Positions 23,729 through 33,305 of a stretch of 64,000 nt of DNA are shown piece by piece. The stretch is from Aldehydirespirator sp965204415 (GTDB lineage Bacteria > Actinomycetota > Acidimicrobiia > Acidimicrobiales > Aldehydirespiratoraceae). The position numbers and the translations under genes are program-made. Positions within the stretch are counted from its first letter, which is position 1. Each line of letters starts with the position of its first letter. Location of the stretch: contig CBDBEL010000004.1 of assembly GCA_965204415.1 (NCBI GenBank), positions 992,001 through 1,056,000 on the forward strand. Direction: 5' to 3'. Below the pieces are notes generated by a model. The model was given only the letters and a program-made list of their open reading frames with translations, searched no databases and was not told the origin of the DNA.

Positions 23729-23831
23729 CGCGACACGATGCCAGAACCTGACGGCCGGCAATGACCCGGACGCCTGGCTCGTGATCCTGCCGGGGCAGTA
23801 TGTTCGACCTGCCGGCGAGCCAGGAGACGCC

Positions 23832-24152
23832 ATGACCGAGAGCCACGACCTAGGTCCCATCGGTGATCGGGTGCTGTTCGAGGACGAGAGGATCCGGGTC
23901 TGGGAGATGGTGCTCGAGCCGGGCGAGCGGTCGCCCATGCATCACCACGAGCACGACTACATCGTGGTAGTCGTGGAGGGTGACCGGGTCACGGTCGAGC
24001 CGATCGAGACGGGCGAGGACGGATCCGGCTCCAAGTCTGCGAGCGTGGCGCCGGGCCACAGCGTGTTCCTGCGCAAGGGTGGAACCGAGGTGGCCGTCAA
24101 CTCGGGCGCTGTGCGGTACCGGGACGTCCAAATCGAGCTGCTCGACTCCTGA
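23832..24152 (+). CDS. Small cupin-domain protein
   Basis: A 106-residue single-domain cupin. The first motif is seen as LEPGERSPMHHHEHDYIVVVVEGD (metal-binding His cluster) and the second as APGHSVFLRKGG, in which the usual metal His is not evident. Such proteins bind a metal and a small ligand or act as dioxygenases or isomerases; no specific activity can be assigned. AGGAGA lies 4 bases before the ATG. Confidence 0.75.
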   Translation: MTESHDLGPIGDRVLFEDERIRVWEMVLEPGERSPMHHHEHDYIVVVVEGDRVTVEPIETGEDGSGSKSASVAPGHSVFLRKGGTEVAVNSGAVRYRDVQIELLDS

Positions 24153-24287
24153 TCATACGGGCGAGACCGTGGGCGCTGTTTCGTTGATTTGGGCGGCCCT
24201 CAGGTCGCAGCGAGCAAGAACGCGATTCACCCCCGCTCGACGCTAAACGCTCGCACCCATCGGCGCGGCCCCTGAGTCTCGCTCCAC

Positions 24288-25628
24288 TCAGGCGGCCGAC
24301 TTGGCCGGTGGCCGCCGGTTGCGGTTGCGGGACCTTGGCGGCCGGCCGCTGGCCTGGGAGCCGGATTGCGGCGGCCGGCTGCTGCGCCGGGAGCGGGACC
24401 GGCGCCGGGCGCGTGGAGGCTCGACACCGCGGCGCGGCTGGGACCCGCGGCGCGGCCGGTCCGAGTCTGCGGCGGCGGCAGCCGGCTCAGACTTCGGAGA
24501 CTGGCCGGGCCGTGTGATCGCGGCCATGTCGACTTCGGTGATCGGCTGCCGGATGTCGAGCTGACGCTGCATCCGGCCCAGCTCTCGGGCCTGCTCGGGC
24601 GGGACGAGCGAGACAACGACGCCGCCCTGGCCGGCTCGGGCGGTGCGTCCCGACCGGTGCAGATAGGCCTTGTGGTCCTCGGGAGCGTCGTAGTGGATGA
24701 CCGCTGCGACGCGCTCGACGTGGATGCCCCGGGCCGCGACATCGGTCGCTATCAGGGCCTGAACCCGGCCGGCGGCGAACTCCCCCAGTGCCCGGGTGCG
24801 CTGGTTCTGGCTCCGACCGCCGTGGATGGCCGCGGTCGTGATGCCGGTGCGGCCGAGCTGGCGGGCCAGCCGGTCGCAGCCGTGGCGGGTCCGGCAGAAG
24901 ACGATCGCGCTGCCGGACGCGGCGACGGCGTCCGCCGTGACCCCGATGCGCTCCGCTCGGGCCACGTTCCAGAACACGTGGTCGGCTGCGACCACGTCCG
25001 GGGTCTCCTCACCGACCTCGCAGCGCACGGGGCGGTGCTGGTAGTCGCGGGTGAGCGACGCCACGTCGCCGTCGAGAGTGGCCGAGAACAGCATCGTCTG
25101 GCGGGCGGGCGAGGTCTGGTCGAGCAGGCGCCGCACAGCCGGGACGAATCCCATGTCGGCCATGCGGTCGGCCTCGTCGATCACGACTGCCTCCACCGCG
25201 CCGAGGCCGACCACGCCCTGCTCGATCAGGTCTTCGAGGCGTCCGGGACACGCCACCAGGATGTCGACGCCCTGGCGGAGGGACTCGATCTGACGGCCGT
25301 AGCCCACGCCGCCGTAGACCACCGCGACCCGCACGCCTCCGGCGAAGGATCGCAGCTCGGTCATGATCTGGTCGGCGAGCTCCCGGGTGGGGGCCAGCAC
25401 CAACGCCGTCGGCCGGTGGGGCCGGGCCCGAACGGTGTTGGCCACGAGCGGGATCCCGAAGGCCAGGGTCTTGCCCGATCCGGTGGGAGCGCGGCCGCAG
25501 ATGTCGTGGCCGGCCATGGCGTCGGCCATCGCGGCCGCTTGGATGTCGAAGGGTCGGGTGATGCCGCGCTCCTCGAGGGCGCGGCATATGGACTCGGGTA
25601 CGCCCAGTCGGGCGAAGGTGGGGGGCAT
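24288..25628 (-). CDS. DEAD-box ATP-dependent RNA helicase
   Basis: A 446-residue RhlE/CshA-like helicase with every core motif: Q motif region (RPFDIQAAAM), I (APTGSGKT), Ia (PTRELA), GG, Ib (CPGRL), II (DEAD in VIDEADRM), III (SAT), V (ATDVAARGIHV) and VI (HRSGRTARAG). The last 75 residues are an Arg/Ser/Pro-rich basic tail that probably binds RNA. Roles in such bacteria are ribosome assembly and RNA decay, often at low temperature. It stands alone, divergent from the acyl-CoA dehydrogenase. Confidence 0.93.
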   Translation of the reverse strand: MPPTFARLGVPESICRALEERGITRPFDIQAAAMADAMAGHDICGRAPTGSGKTLAFGIPLVANTVRARPHRPTALVLAPTRELADQIMTELRSFAGGVRVAVVYGGVGYGRQIESLRQGVDILVACPGRLEDLIEQGVVGLGAVEAVVIDEADRMADMGFVPAVRRLLDQTSPARQTMLFSATLDGDVASLTRDYQHRPVRCEVGEETPDVVAADHVFWNVARAERIGVTADAVAASGSAIVFCRTRHGCDRLARQLGRTGITTAAIHGGRSQNQRTRALGEFAAGRVQALIATDVAARGIHVERVAAVIHYDAPEDHKAYLHRSGRTARAGQGGVVVSLVPPEQARELGRMQRQLDIRQPITEVDMAAITRPGQSPKSEPAAAAADSDRPRRGSQPRRGVEPPRARRRSRSRRSSRPPQSGSQASGRPPRSRNRNRRPPAKSAA

Positions 25629-25897
25629 TGTTCTCCTTGCCCGCGTCGAGCGGGCGGCTCATGGGTTCGGCGCTGCCTCGAAGGGGGCGATCAGGGCAGC
25701 AGTCTCTGGGTTTGGCTCACGATGACCGGAAGAACCAACACCCGTCAGCGAACCGCCGGCCGGACATCCCGGCCAGGCTGGGGCCAACCCTACCGACTGA
25801 TCGCGCGTGGTCCTCGATTCGACCGGCGCCGCCGCGGTCATGGCGACCTCTGGGACCGCCCGTCGGCGGGACTCCGCCGGCCACTACGCTGGCCGCC

Positions 25898-27124
25898 GTG
25901 GCCGACGACGTGCTTCCCCCCGACGAAGACGAGGCGTTCCGGGCCCGCTGCCGGGCCTTCCTCGACGAGCACGCCACCGGCATCGATCTCGGCGGGCGAC
26001 CCGACCCGAGGGGCGAGCTGCGGCTGCGGGCGGCCCGGAGATTCCAGCGGGCGCTGGCCGCCGCAGAGCTGGCCGGGCTGACCTACCCGGCCGAATACGG
26101 CGGTGCCGGGCTTACCAAGGCCCACGACAGGGTCTGGCGCGAGGAGTACAGCCGCTACCCCAACATGACCTACGACCTGCTCATCTCCCACGGGATGTGC
26201 CTTCCCATGCTGGCCGAGTACGGCAGCCACGCCCAGAAGTCGGCCCACCTGGCCCGCGTCATCTCCGCCGAGGACGTGTGGTGCCAGATGTTCTCCGAGC
26301 CCGGCGCCGGCTCCGACGTGGCCAGCCTCCAGACTCGGGCCGAGCGCGACGGCGACGAGTGGATCATCAACGGCCAGAAGGTGTGGACCACCCTGGCCCA
26401 CCTGTGCGCCTACGGGATCATCATCGCCCGCACCGATCCCGACGTGCCCAAACACGCCGGGATCTCGATGTTCATCGTGCCCATGGACTCCGCGGGCGTG
26501 GAGGTCCGGCCCATCCACCAGATCGACGGCGGCACCCACTTCAACGAGGTGTTCTTCACCGACGTGCGCATCGGTGCCGACAACCTCCTCGGCGACCTCA
26601 ACAACGGCTGGCGCATGGCCACCGCCATGTTGATGTACGAGCGGGTCGCCATCGGCTCGGGCACCACCGGCGGGATATCGACCGACCGCACCGACCGCCT
26701 GATCGAGGCGGCCCGCAAGCGGGGGCTCGACCGCGACCCGGCCCTCCGCCAGCAGCTGATGCGGCTGCACATCCTGGAGACCTGCGGATCGCTGGTGGCC
26801 ATGCGCACCCGGGCCGAGCTCAAGGCGGGCCGCACCCCGGGACCGGGCGGATCGGTCGGAAAGCTGGCCACCGTGCAGATCGCGGACCTGCACACCGAGG
26901 TGTCCATGGCCATCGCGGGAGCCTCCGGCGTGGCCTGGGAGGACGAGTCCGACGCCTACTGGCAGCGCCAGGCTCTCACGTCGCTTCAGGCCGGGATCGC
27001 CGGCGGAACCTCGGAGATCCAGCGCAACATCATCGGCGACCGGGTGCTGGGCCTGCCCCGCGACATCAGCGTCGACCGGGGCGTGGCGTTCAAGGACCTC
27101 AAGGTCGGCACCCAGACCGGCTGA
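25898..27124 (+). CDS. Acyl-CoA dehydrogenase
   Basis: A 408-residue FAD-dependent acyl-CoA dehydrogenase. Characteristic parts are LTYPAEYGGAGLT, QMFSEPGAGSDVASLQTRAE, WIINGQKVWTT (FAD contacts, residues 125-165) and the C-terminal AGIAGGTSEIQRNIIGDRVLGLPR. It would catalyse alpha,beta-desaturation of an acyl-CoA and pass electrons to ETF. The GTG start at 25898 begins the first residues aligned with the family (ADDVLPPDEDEAFRARCRAFL). The 269 bases upstream, shared with the divergent helicase gene, contain no other gene. Confidence 0.9.
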   Translation: MADDVLPPDEDEAFRARCRAFLDEHATGIDLGGRPDPRGELRLRAARRFQRALAAAELAGLTYPAEYGGAGLTKAHDRVWREEYSRYPNMTYDLLISHGMCLPMLAEYGSHAQKSAHLARVISAEDVWCQMFSEPGAGSDVASLQTRAERDGDEWIINGQKVWTTLAHLCAYGIIIARTDPDVPKHAGISMFIVPMDSAGVEVRPIHQIDGGTHFNEVFFTDVRIGADNLLGDLNNGWRMATAMLMYERVAIGSGTTGGISTDRTDRLIEAARKRGLDRDPALRQQLMRLHILETCGSLVAMRTRAELKAGRTPGPGGSVGKLATVQIADLHTEVSMAIAGASGVAWEDESDAYWQRQALTSLQAGIAGGTSEIQRNIIGDRVLGLPRDISVDRGVAFKDLKVGTQTG

Positions 27125-27143
27125 GCCCGGGCCCGGCCGGCGG

Positions 27144-27605
27144 CTACAGCAGGTGGCGGGTGGTCTGGTAGACGGTGCGGATCGCGAAGTTGGACCGCAG
27201 CCTCGCGACGCCGGGAAGCCGGGACAGGTGCTCGTTGTGGATCCGCTCGAAGTCGCGGTGGTCCTGCACGGCGAGATGGACCAGATAGTCGGCGTCGCCC
27301 GCCACCAGGTGGCACGACATCACCTCCGGGCAGGCGCGGACCTCCTCCTCGAAGTGCCTCAGCGACTCCTCGCTCTGGCTCACCAGCGACACCTCCACGA
27401 ACACGTCCAAGTCCCGGCCGATGGCCTCGGTCTCGAGGATCATCACGTAGCCCGCGATCACGCCGTCGGCCTCCAGCCGGCGCACCCGGCGATGGCAGGC
27501 CGACGTCGACAGCCCCACCCGGTCGGCCAGCTCGGCGTGCGAGACCCGGCCGTCGGTCTGGAGCTCGTTGAGGATGAGACGATCAATCGAGTCGATATCG
27601 AGCAT
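27144..27605 (-). CDS. Lrp/AsnC-family regulator of alanine dehydrogenase
   Basis: A 153-residue feast/famine regulator with an N-terminal helix-turn-helix (SIDRLILNELQTDGRVSHAELADRVGLSTSACHRRVRRLE) and a RAM domain (MSCHLVAGDADYLVHLAVQD). The preferred start is ATG 27605 (MLDIDSIDRL); an ATG six codons upstream is possible. It is divergent from ald, the classic AldR/ald arrangement in which alanine binding to the regulator induces ald. Two inverted repeats in the shared region are probable binding sites. Confidence 0.9.
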   Translation of the reverse strand: MLDIDSIDRLILNELQTDGRVSHAELADRVGLSTSACHRRVRRLEADGVIAGYVMILETEAIGRDLDVFVEVSLVSQSEESLRHFEEEVRACPEVMSCHLVAGDADYLVHLAVQDHRDFERIHNEHLSRLPGVARLRSNFAIRTVYQTTRHLL

Positions 27606-27614
27606 GACAATATT

Positions 27615-27640
27615 TTGCGCCAAATCTGCTCTCAGCGCAA
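27615..27640. promoter_or_regulatory. Inverted repeat TTGCGC-N14-GCGCAA
   Basis: TTGCGC (27615-27620) and GCGCAA (27635-27640) lie in the space between the divergent regulator and ald, close to the regulator start. The spacing puts the arms about two helical turns apart, suitable for an Lrp-type dimer or octamer. Confidence 0.5.
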
Positions 27641-27661
27641 GAACTCCGGCGCTTGATCGAG

Positions 27662-27684
27662 AACTAGCACCAATTTCGCTAGTT
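27662..27684. promoter_or_regulatory. Inverted repeat AACTAGC-N9-GCTAGTT
   Basis: A perfect 7-bp inverted repeat (27662-27668 and 27678-27684) in the regulator-ald interval, on the ald side. Together with the preceding repeat it forms a two-site operator candidate for the adjacent Lrp/AsnC protein. Confidence 0.5.
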
Positions 27685-27738
27685 TCTTGCCGCTTGGACG
27701 CGTGTATTCTGTCGGAAATCGCAGGTGGAGGGGTTCAC

Positions 27739-28854
27739 ATGCGAATCGGAGTTCCCAAGGAGACCAAGAGCGAGGAGCGCCGCGTCGGGCTCACCCCCGA
27801 CAGCGTGCGCGAGGTCACCGACCGCGGGCACGAGGTGTACGTGGAATGCGGCGCGGGTGCGGGCGCCGGGTTCGACGACGACGAGTACAAGGGGCGCGGG
27901 GCCATGATCGTCCCCACCCCCGAGGACCTCTTCGAGGTCGCCGAACTGATCGTCAAGGTCAAGGAGCCCCTGGCCCCCGAGCGGGCCCTCCTCAGGGCCG
28001 ACCACACCCTGTTCACGTACCTCCACCTCGCCCCCGACCCCGACCAGGCCTACGACCTGCTCGCCAGCGGGGTCACCGCCATCGCCTACGAGTCGGTCAC
28101 CGACGGCAACGGCCGCCTCCCACTGCTCGCCCCCATGTCCCAGGTGGCGGGACGCCTGGCCATCCAGGCCGGCGCCCGCTGCCTGGAGGCATCCGCGGGC
28201 GGCCGGGGGGTGCTGCTGGGCGGCGTGCCCGGCGTGGCCGCGGCGCCCGTGACGATCATCGGCGGCGGCGTGGTGGGCACCAACGCAGTGGAGATGGCCC
28301 TCGGGCTCGGCGCCGACGTGACCGTGCTGGACCGCGACGCCAGAGTGCTGGAGTCGCTGGCCGCCCGCTTCGGCCCCGCGCTCCGCACCCTGTACTCCAG
28401 CCCCACCCGGCTGGCCCAGGCGGTGTACACCGCCGATCTGGTCATCGGGGCGGTGCTGCTGCCCGGCGCCCGGGCGCCGCGGCTGATCACCAGACAGATG
28501 GTCAAGGTCATGCGGCCCGGCACGGTGATCGTGGACGTGGCCATCGACCAGGGCGGCTGCGCCGAGACCTCCAGGCCCACCACCCACGCCGAACCGACCT
28601 ACGTGGTCGACGACGTGGTCCACTACTGCGTGGCCAACATGCCGGGCGCGGTGCCGCGCACCTCCACCCAGGCCCTCAACAACGCCACCCTCCCCTACGT
28701 GCTCAGGCTCGCCGACCAGGGCGTCGTCGAGGCCATCGCAGCCGACCGGGGCCTCCAGGACGGCCTCAGCGTGCGCAAGGGACAGATCACCGAGCCCGCA
28801 GTGGCCGACGCCCTGGACCTCCCCTACATCGCGCCCCTAGACACCCTGGGCTGA
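27739..28854 (+). CDS. ald: Alanine dehydrogenase
   Basis: A 371-residue NAD-dependent alanine dehydrogenase of standard length (L-alanine + NAD+ + H2O to pyruvate + NH4+ + NADH). Seen are MRIGVPKETKSEERRVGLTP, the substrate Lys in VKVKEPL (near 75), the catalytic His in FTYLHLAP (near 96), SQVAGRLAIQAGA, the Rossmann TIIGGGVVGTNAVEMA, and VANMPGAVPRTST. The start is at ATG 27739 behind a GGAGGGG. Control by the divergent Lrp-type regulator is likely, tying alanine use to nutrient supply. Confidence 0.95.
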   Translation: MRIGVPKETKSEERRVGLTPDSVREVTDRGHEVYVECGAGAGAGFDDDEYKGRGAMIVPTPEDLFEVAELIVKVKEPLAPERALLRADHTLFTYLHLAPDPDQAYDLLASGVTAIAYESVTDGNGRLPLLAPMSQVAGRLAIQAGARCLEASAGGRGVLLGGVPGVAAAPVTIIGGGVVGTNAVEMALGLGADVTVLDRDARVLESLAARFGPALRTLYSSPTRLAQAVYTADLVIGAVLLPGARAPRLITRQMVKVMRPGTVIVDVAIDQGGCAETSRPTTHAEPTYVVDDVVHYCVANMPGAVPRTSTQALNNATLPYVLRLADQGVVEAIAADRGLQDGLSVRKGQITEPAVADALDLPYIAPLDTLG

Positions 28855-28888
28855 CCCCCGCCCCAGCCGGGGCCCCCGATCTAGTTCG

Positions 28889-28925
28889 GCCGCCCGCCAG
28901 CCATTCCCCCAAGCTGGCGGGCGGC
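28889..28925 (+). terminator. Strong hairpin downstream of ald
   Basis: A perfect 13-bp stem, GCCGCCCGCCAGC (28889-28901) with GCTGGCGGGCGGC (28913-28925), and an 11-base loop. There is no T-tract. It follows the ald stop by 35 bases and separates the metabolic region from the defence island. The remaining bases up to 29111 show nothing else. Confidence 0.65.
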
Positions 28926-29111
28926 ATCGCGCCCAGCCGGCCGGTGCCCCCTGGGCAGGCCCTCGACACCGCTCCCCAAGCATCTCAACCACAGCGCCGC
29001 CAGGCCCGACGAACACCGATACGGCGTGCCGCTGCCGCTGACGCTGACACGCGTGTACGTTCAGGTGTCAGCGACCCGCTGTCCGCGGCACGAAACCAGA
29101 CATCCTGACCA

Positions 29112-32100
29112 ATGAACCGGATCATGACCGTTAGCCAAGCGGCAGAGCGCTGGGCGAAGGACCTCACAGACGTATCAGGCCGCAACCGCCTGCTGTTCTA
29201 TCGGGACCTGAAAGTCGGTACTCTGAATCTCTCCGGCGCAGACCCCGGCGAGCTCGGCCGGTTGCTGGCATCGGTGCCCGGGAAGCGTATCCGATTGCGC
29301 AGACTGTTCTCGGGCCGCGGCTCCACAGACCAGGACCTCGCCGACGACGCCGTGAGGCGAGCGCGGGCCATGAGCCGGAAGGCCTTGGAGAACTTCGAAG
29401 AGCGAGGCATCAGCACCTTGTTCATCGTGCAGGGGATGGCCACATGGACAACTGAAGTCTCGTCTGCCGAACCTGCAGCACCCGTGCTCATGTGCCCGCT
29501 GGGCCTTCATCGACGCGGCGCATCAGAGGCGGACTTCGACCTTTCGCTTGAGGGCGAATGGACCGTCAACGGGGCACTGCTGCAATCGCTGGCCCGGGAA
29601 ATCGGCCTGGAGGTATCGAGCGAGGAGCTACTCGGATCCTACCTGTCTGATGCTCGACTTGACGACGGTGAAGTAGCGGCGATATTCGACGACCTCAGCG
29701 ACCGAGCCAGCCGGGTTCCTGGCTTCGCGATACAGCGCCATCGGATGCTGATCGGCAACTTCATGTACAAGAAGATGCCGATGGTGAACGACATCCTCAA
29801 CAATTTGGAGGTGCTCGCCGACAACGACCTAGTCTCAGCTATCGCGGGCGACGAAGACGCCAGCATCAGTCTTCGCCGTCACCACACTCACAGTGTCGAT
29901 CCATCGCATCCGGACTCAATCCCGCCTGCCGACGAGTTCCTCGTGCTCGATGCCGACTCGTCGCAGAACGCGGCCATCAATGCCGCCTTGGCGGGCGAGT
30001 CGTTCGTGCTGCAGGGACCACCCGGCACGGGCAAGAGCCAGACCATCGCCAACCTGATTGCAACGATGATGGCACGGGGCCGCAGCGTGCTGTTCGTGGC
30101 CGAGAAGCGGGCGGCCATAGACGCAGTGGTCAAGAGGTTGGCCAAGGTAGGCCTCAACGACTTCGTGATGGACCTTCACGGAGGCACGATCTCTCGGCGC
30201 GAGCTAGCCCGTCAGCTCGATCAGACGCTCACCGCAATAGGCCAGACACCACCGACGGACAGTCAAGACCTCCACGATCGGCTGGAGTTCTCTCGGGCCG
30301 AACTGTCGGGCTACGCCAATGCCCTCCACGAGCGAAGAATCCCATGGGGACTGTCGCTCTTCGATGTGCAGAATCGCCTGCTTGAGATGGAGGGCAGTTC
30401 CCCGCAGGGTTCAGCATCAGAATCGCTGCAGTTCCCTGCAGCGATCATCGAGCGATTGGACCAGCAATCCTCGCGAGAAGCACAGCGCGACCTCAGCGAC
30501 TGGTCTGACCTCTCCGAACCCCTGGTATCGGGGCGATCGCCCTGGACTGGTGCTCGAATCTCCACCAGAGACGACGTCACGCAGGTGATGGAACTGCTTC
30601 TCCAGACGGAATCGGCGATTCGGGCCGCGCAGGCCTCCATGGACGACCTTCTCGCCGAAATCGAGTTCGCTGACCCCGGTTCCCTGGATGCCTGGGCAGA
30701 ACTACTGAGGCTGCTGAACGAGTTGGACGACATCTGCTCAAGACTCACCGCCGACGTGTTCGCAAAGGACTTGGCTGGGCTTGAGTCGAGCCTCGCTCCT
30801 ATGGGGCGAGGCCTGACTTCAAGGGCGCTGGCTCAACTCTTCAATAGCCGCTATCGGGCGTCCAAGCGCGAGGTGGCCAACCTCAATCGACAGCATGCAA
30901 AGCTCCGGGCCCCCGCTGCCCTCGATCTGGTGAGTTCCGCTCATGCAATGGCCGACCAGTGGCGCGAGTTAGGCCGGGAGGAACCTCCACCGGTCCCCTC
31001 CGGCTTGAAGAAGGCGATCGACAGCCTCGACGAGGCGACGCGGCACGTGGACGAATTGGCGCCGTTCCTGCCCGATATCAGCTTCGGCGAGCTGTCACAC
31101 GACGAACTGATCGCTCTGATCCGCAGACTGATGGCTGATCAACGAACCCTCAACCGCATGCCCACGCTGACCGAAATCGAAGATCGGGTGGCCGATGCGG
31201 GGATATCCGTGCTATTGGATCGTGCGCTATCGGGCGAACTCGAACCCGGTGAGCTTGCAACAACCTTCGAGCGGGCCTGGCTCCAATCCATCCAGCGAGA
31301 GATACTCTCGACCGATCGACGCTTGGGCACATTCGACAGTCAACGTCACGTTCGGCATCTCGAGAGCTTTCGTTCCGCCGACAGCATGCACTTGTGCCAG
31401 AGCCCGGCACGTATTCGCCGTCAGGTCGCCGAGCATGCGATCAGTGCGTGCAACAGCCATCCCGACCAGAACAAGCTGATCCGCTGGGAAGCCAACAAGA
31501 AGACCCGCCACCTTCCGCTGCGCACGCTGTTCGACAGGGCACCGGACGTGCTGACCGCGGTTAGGCCGTGTTGGGCCATGTCGCCACTAGACGTGGCCCA
31601 GACGCTGCCGCCTCGCCCATTGTTCAATCTAGTGATATTCGACGAGGCCAGCCAGGTGCTGCCATGCGACGCCATCTCCGCACTGATGCGGGCCGAGCGG
31701 GCCATGGTTGCGGGCGACTCCCGACAACTGCCGCCGACCACCTTCTTCGATGGCAGCGGCAACGACGACGAGGATGATGACGACGAAGGATCGCTGACGA
31801 TGTTCGAATCGATCCTTGACGTGATGGACTCGCTGCTGTCCCGGCGACCGATCACCTGGCACTATCGGTCCCAGGATGAGCGTTTGATCGCATTCTCGAA
31901 CCGCAACATCTATCACGGTGCCCTGACCACTTTCCCAGGAGCGGCCAGCACGGCCTGCGTGAACCTTGAATTGGTTCAACACCGGCTGGGCGAGCCTGCT
32001 GACACCAGGAGCAACCCGGATGAGGTCCGCAGAGTGGTGGAGTTGATGATCGACCATGCCCGGAAGCGCCCCGACGAGACGCTCGGCGTGATCGCGATGG

Positions 32101-33152
32101 GCTTGTACCACGCCAACCGAATCGAGGAGATGTTGCGCCGACGACTGGACGAAGAGAATTCTCCAGCACTCGAAGAATTCTTCGACGAGACGACCGAGGA
32201 ACGCGCATTCGTCAAGAACTTGGAACGAGTGCAGGGAGACGAGCGCGACGCGATCATCCTCAGCGTCGGATACGGCAAGAACTCGAACGGCCGACTCATG
32301 TACCGATTCGGGCCGCTCAACGCCGAGGGCGGCGAGCGGCGGCTCAACGTGGCCGTCACGCGGGCGCGGCGACGCATGACCGTAGTGTCTTCGTTCGCCC
32401 ACGCGGAGATGGACCCGAACCGCTCATCGGCGCGGGGCGTCGAGCACCTGCGGAGCTTTCTGAGGTACGCGGAGTCGGGTGGACACGACCTATCGGACAC
32501 GGATGGGACAACGCCACTCAACCCCTTCGAACTAGATGTCCTCGACAAACTGGCGGCTGCAGGACTCGATGTTCTCCCGCAGTACGGCTGCTCGGGCTAT
32601 CGCATCGACTTCGCAGTGCGCCACCCGGAGCGGGCGGGGCGGTTCGCCCTCGCGGTGGAGGCCGACGGTGCTAGCTACCATTCCTCACCGACAGCGCGAG
32701 ACCGGGACCGCTTGCGTCAGGATCATCTGGAGCGCCTCGGCTGGCGGTTCTGCCGCATCTGGTCGACCGACTGGTTCAGGGACCACAAGCGGGAGATCGA
32801 CCGCGTGATGCAGGCATACAGGCTCGCCTTGACAGAGACCGACTCCGATGAGGCTGCCAAGGCCCCAACCAAACGGGACGTGAGCAAGCCAGATGAGGTC
32901 GTCAACGAGCCGCCGCCGCGCAACCGAACGCCACTCCCCCACATCCCCCAGGGTCTCCCGATCCACCAGCACAGCCAAGCGATGCTCGTGCGGCTCGCTC
33001 AATGGGTGATGTCCGACGGCTTGCTTCGGACAGACGAGCAGGTCTTCGAAGAGATGTTCGCTCAGATGGGCTACAAGAATCGCGGCAAACGCATCAAGGA
33101 GGCGCTGTATCGAGCCATCAGCCAGGCCAAGTCCGCCCAGGAGGACGTCTAA
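29112..33152 (+). CDS. DUF4011-type superfamily 1 helicase fused to a restriction-endonuclease-like domain
   Basis: A 1346-residue multidomain protein. Residues 5-260 resemble DUF4011 (ERWAKDLTDVSGRNRLLFYRD). The SF1 (Upf1/DNA2-like) helicase core follows: Walker A LQGPPGTGKSQTIANLIA near 302, Walker B VIFDEASQVLP near 843, motif III GDSRQLPPTTF near 870, QGDERDAIILSVG near 1042 and VAVTRARRRM near 1078. Residues about 1145-1240 read as a Vsr/MTES_1575-like nuclease (GCSGYRIDFAV, FALAVEADGASYH, RLGWRFCRIWSTDWF). The tail (GLLRTDEQVFEEMFAQMGYKN) resembles DUF3320. Relatives with this architecture occur in defence islands; an antiviral role is inferred. Start is ATG 29112 or 29124. Confidence 0.85.
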   Translation: MNRIMTVSQAAERWAKDLTDVSGRNRLLFYRDLKVGTLNLSGADPGELGRLLASVPGKRIRLRRLFSGRGSTDQDLADDAVRRARAMSRKALENFEERGISTLFIVQGMATWTTEVSSAEPAAPVLMCPLGLHRRGASEADFDLSLEGEWTVNGALLQSLAREIGLEVSSEELLGSYLSDARLDDGEVAAIFDDLSDRASRVPGFAIQRHRMLIGNFMYKKMPMVNDILNNLEVLADNDLVSAIAGDEDASISLRRHHTHSVDPSHPDSIPPADEFLVLDADSSQNAAINAALAGESFVLQGPPGTGKSQTIANLIATMMARGRSVLFVAEKRAAIDAVVKRLAKVGLNDFVMDLHGGTISRRELARQLDQTLTAIGQTPPTDSQDLHDRLEFSRAELSGYANALHERRIPWGLSLFDVQNRLLEMEGSSPQGSASESLQFPAAIIERLDQQSSREAQRDLSDWSDLSEPLVSGRSPWTGARISTRDDVTQVMELLLQTESAIRAAQASMDDLLAEIEFADPGSLDAWAELLRLLNELDDICSRLTADVFAKDLAGLESSLAPMGRGLTSRALAQLFNSRYRASKREVANLNRQHAKLRAPAALDLVSSAHAMADQWRELGREEPPPVPSGLKKAIDSLDEATRHVDELAPFLPDISFGELSHDELIALIRRLMADQRTLNRMPTLTEIEDRVADAGISVLLDRALSGELEPGELATTFERAWLQSIQREILSTDRRLGTFDSQRHVRHLESFRSADSMHLCQSPARIRRQVAEHAISACNSHPDQNKLIRWEANKKTRHLPLRTLFDRAPDVLTAVRPCWAMSPLDVAQTLPPRPLFNLVIFDEASQVLPCDAISALMRAERAMVAGDSRQLPPTTFFDGSGNDDEDDDDEGSLTMFESILDVMDSLLSRRPITWHYRSQDERLIAFSNRNIYHGALTTFPGAASTACVNLELVQHRLGEPADTRSNPDEVRRVVELMIDHARKRPDETLGVIAMGLYHANRIEEMLRRRLDEENSPALEEFFDETTEERAFVKNLERVQGDERDAIILSVGYGKNSNGRLMYRFGPLNAEGGERRLNVAVTRARRRMTVVSSFAHAEMDPNRSSARGVEHLRSFLRYAESGGHDLSDTDGTTPLNPFELDVLDKLAAAGLDVLPQYGCSGYRIDFAVRHPERAGRFALAVEADGASYHSSPTARDRDRLRQDHLERLGWRFCRIWSTDWFRDHKREIDRVMQAYRLALTETDSDEAAKAPTKRDVSKPDEVVNEPPPRNRTPLPHIPQGLPIHQHSQAMLVRLAQWVMSDGLLRTDEQVFEEMFAQMGYKNRGKRIKEALYRAISQAKSAQEDV

Positions 33153-33305
33153 CCCGAGACTCCGAGCCTTGAGCCCCCATCTGAAGTGCAGCCGCACCTG
33201 AGCGCCGTCATGCGGCGAGGTGCAGACCGGGTGTGGCAGCGTTCTTGAGCAGATAGGCATTGCTAGCGTGAGTGCCGTGCTCGCATCCTGCGCTATTGAG
33301 GCGTC

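Noticed and set aside
28855..29111. tRNA or other RNA gene before the helicase
   Set aside because: Only a simple 13-bp terminator-like hairpin is present; no cloverleaf or T-loop sequence could be found here or elsewhere in the window.
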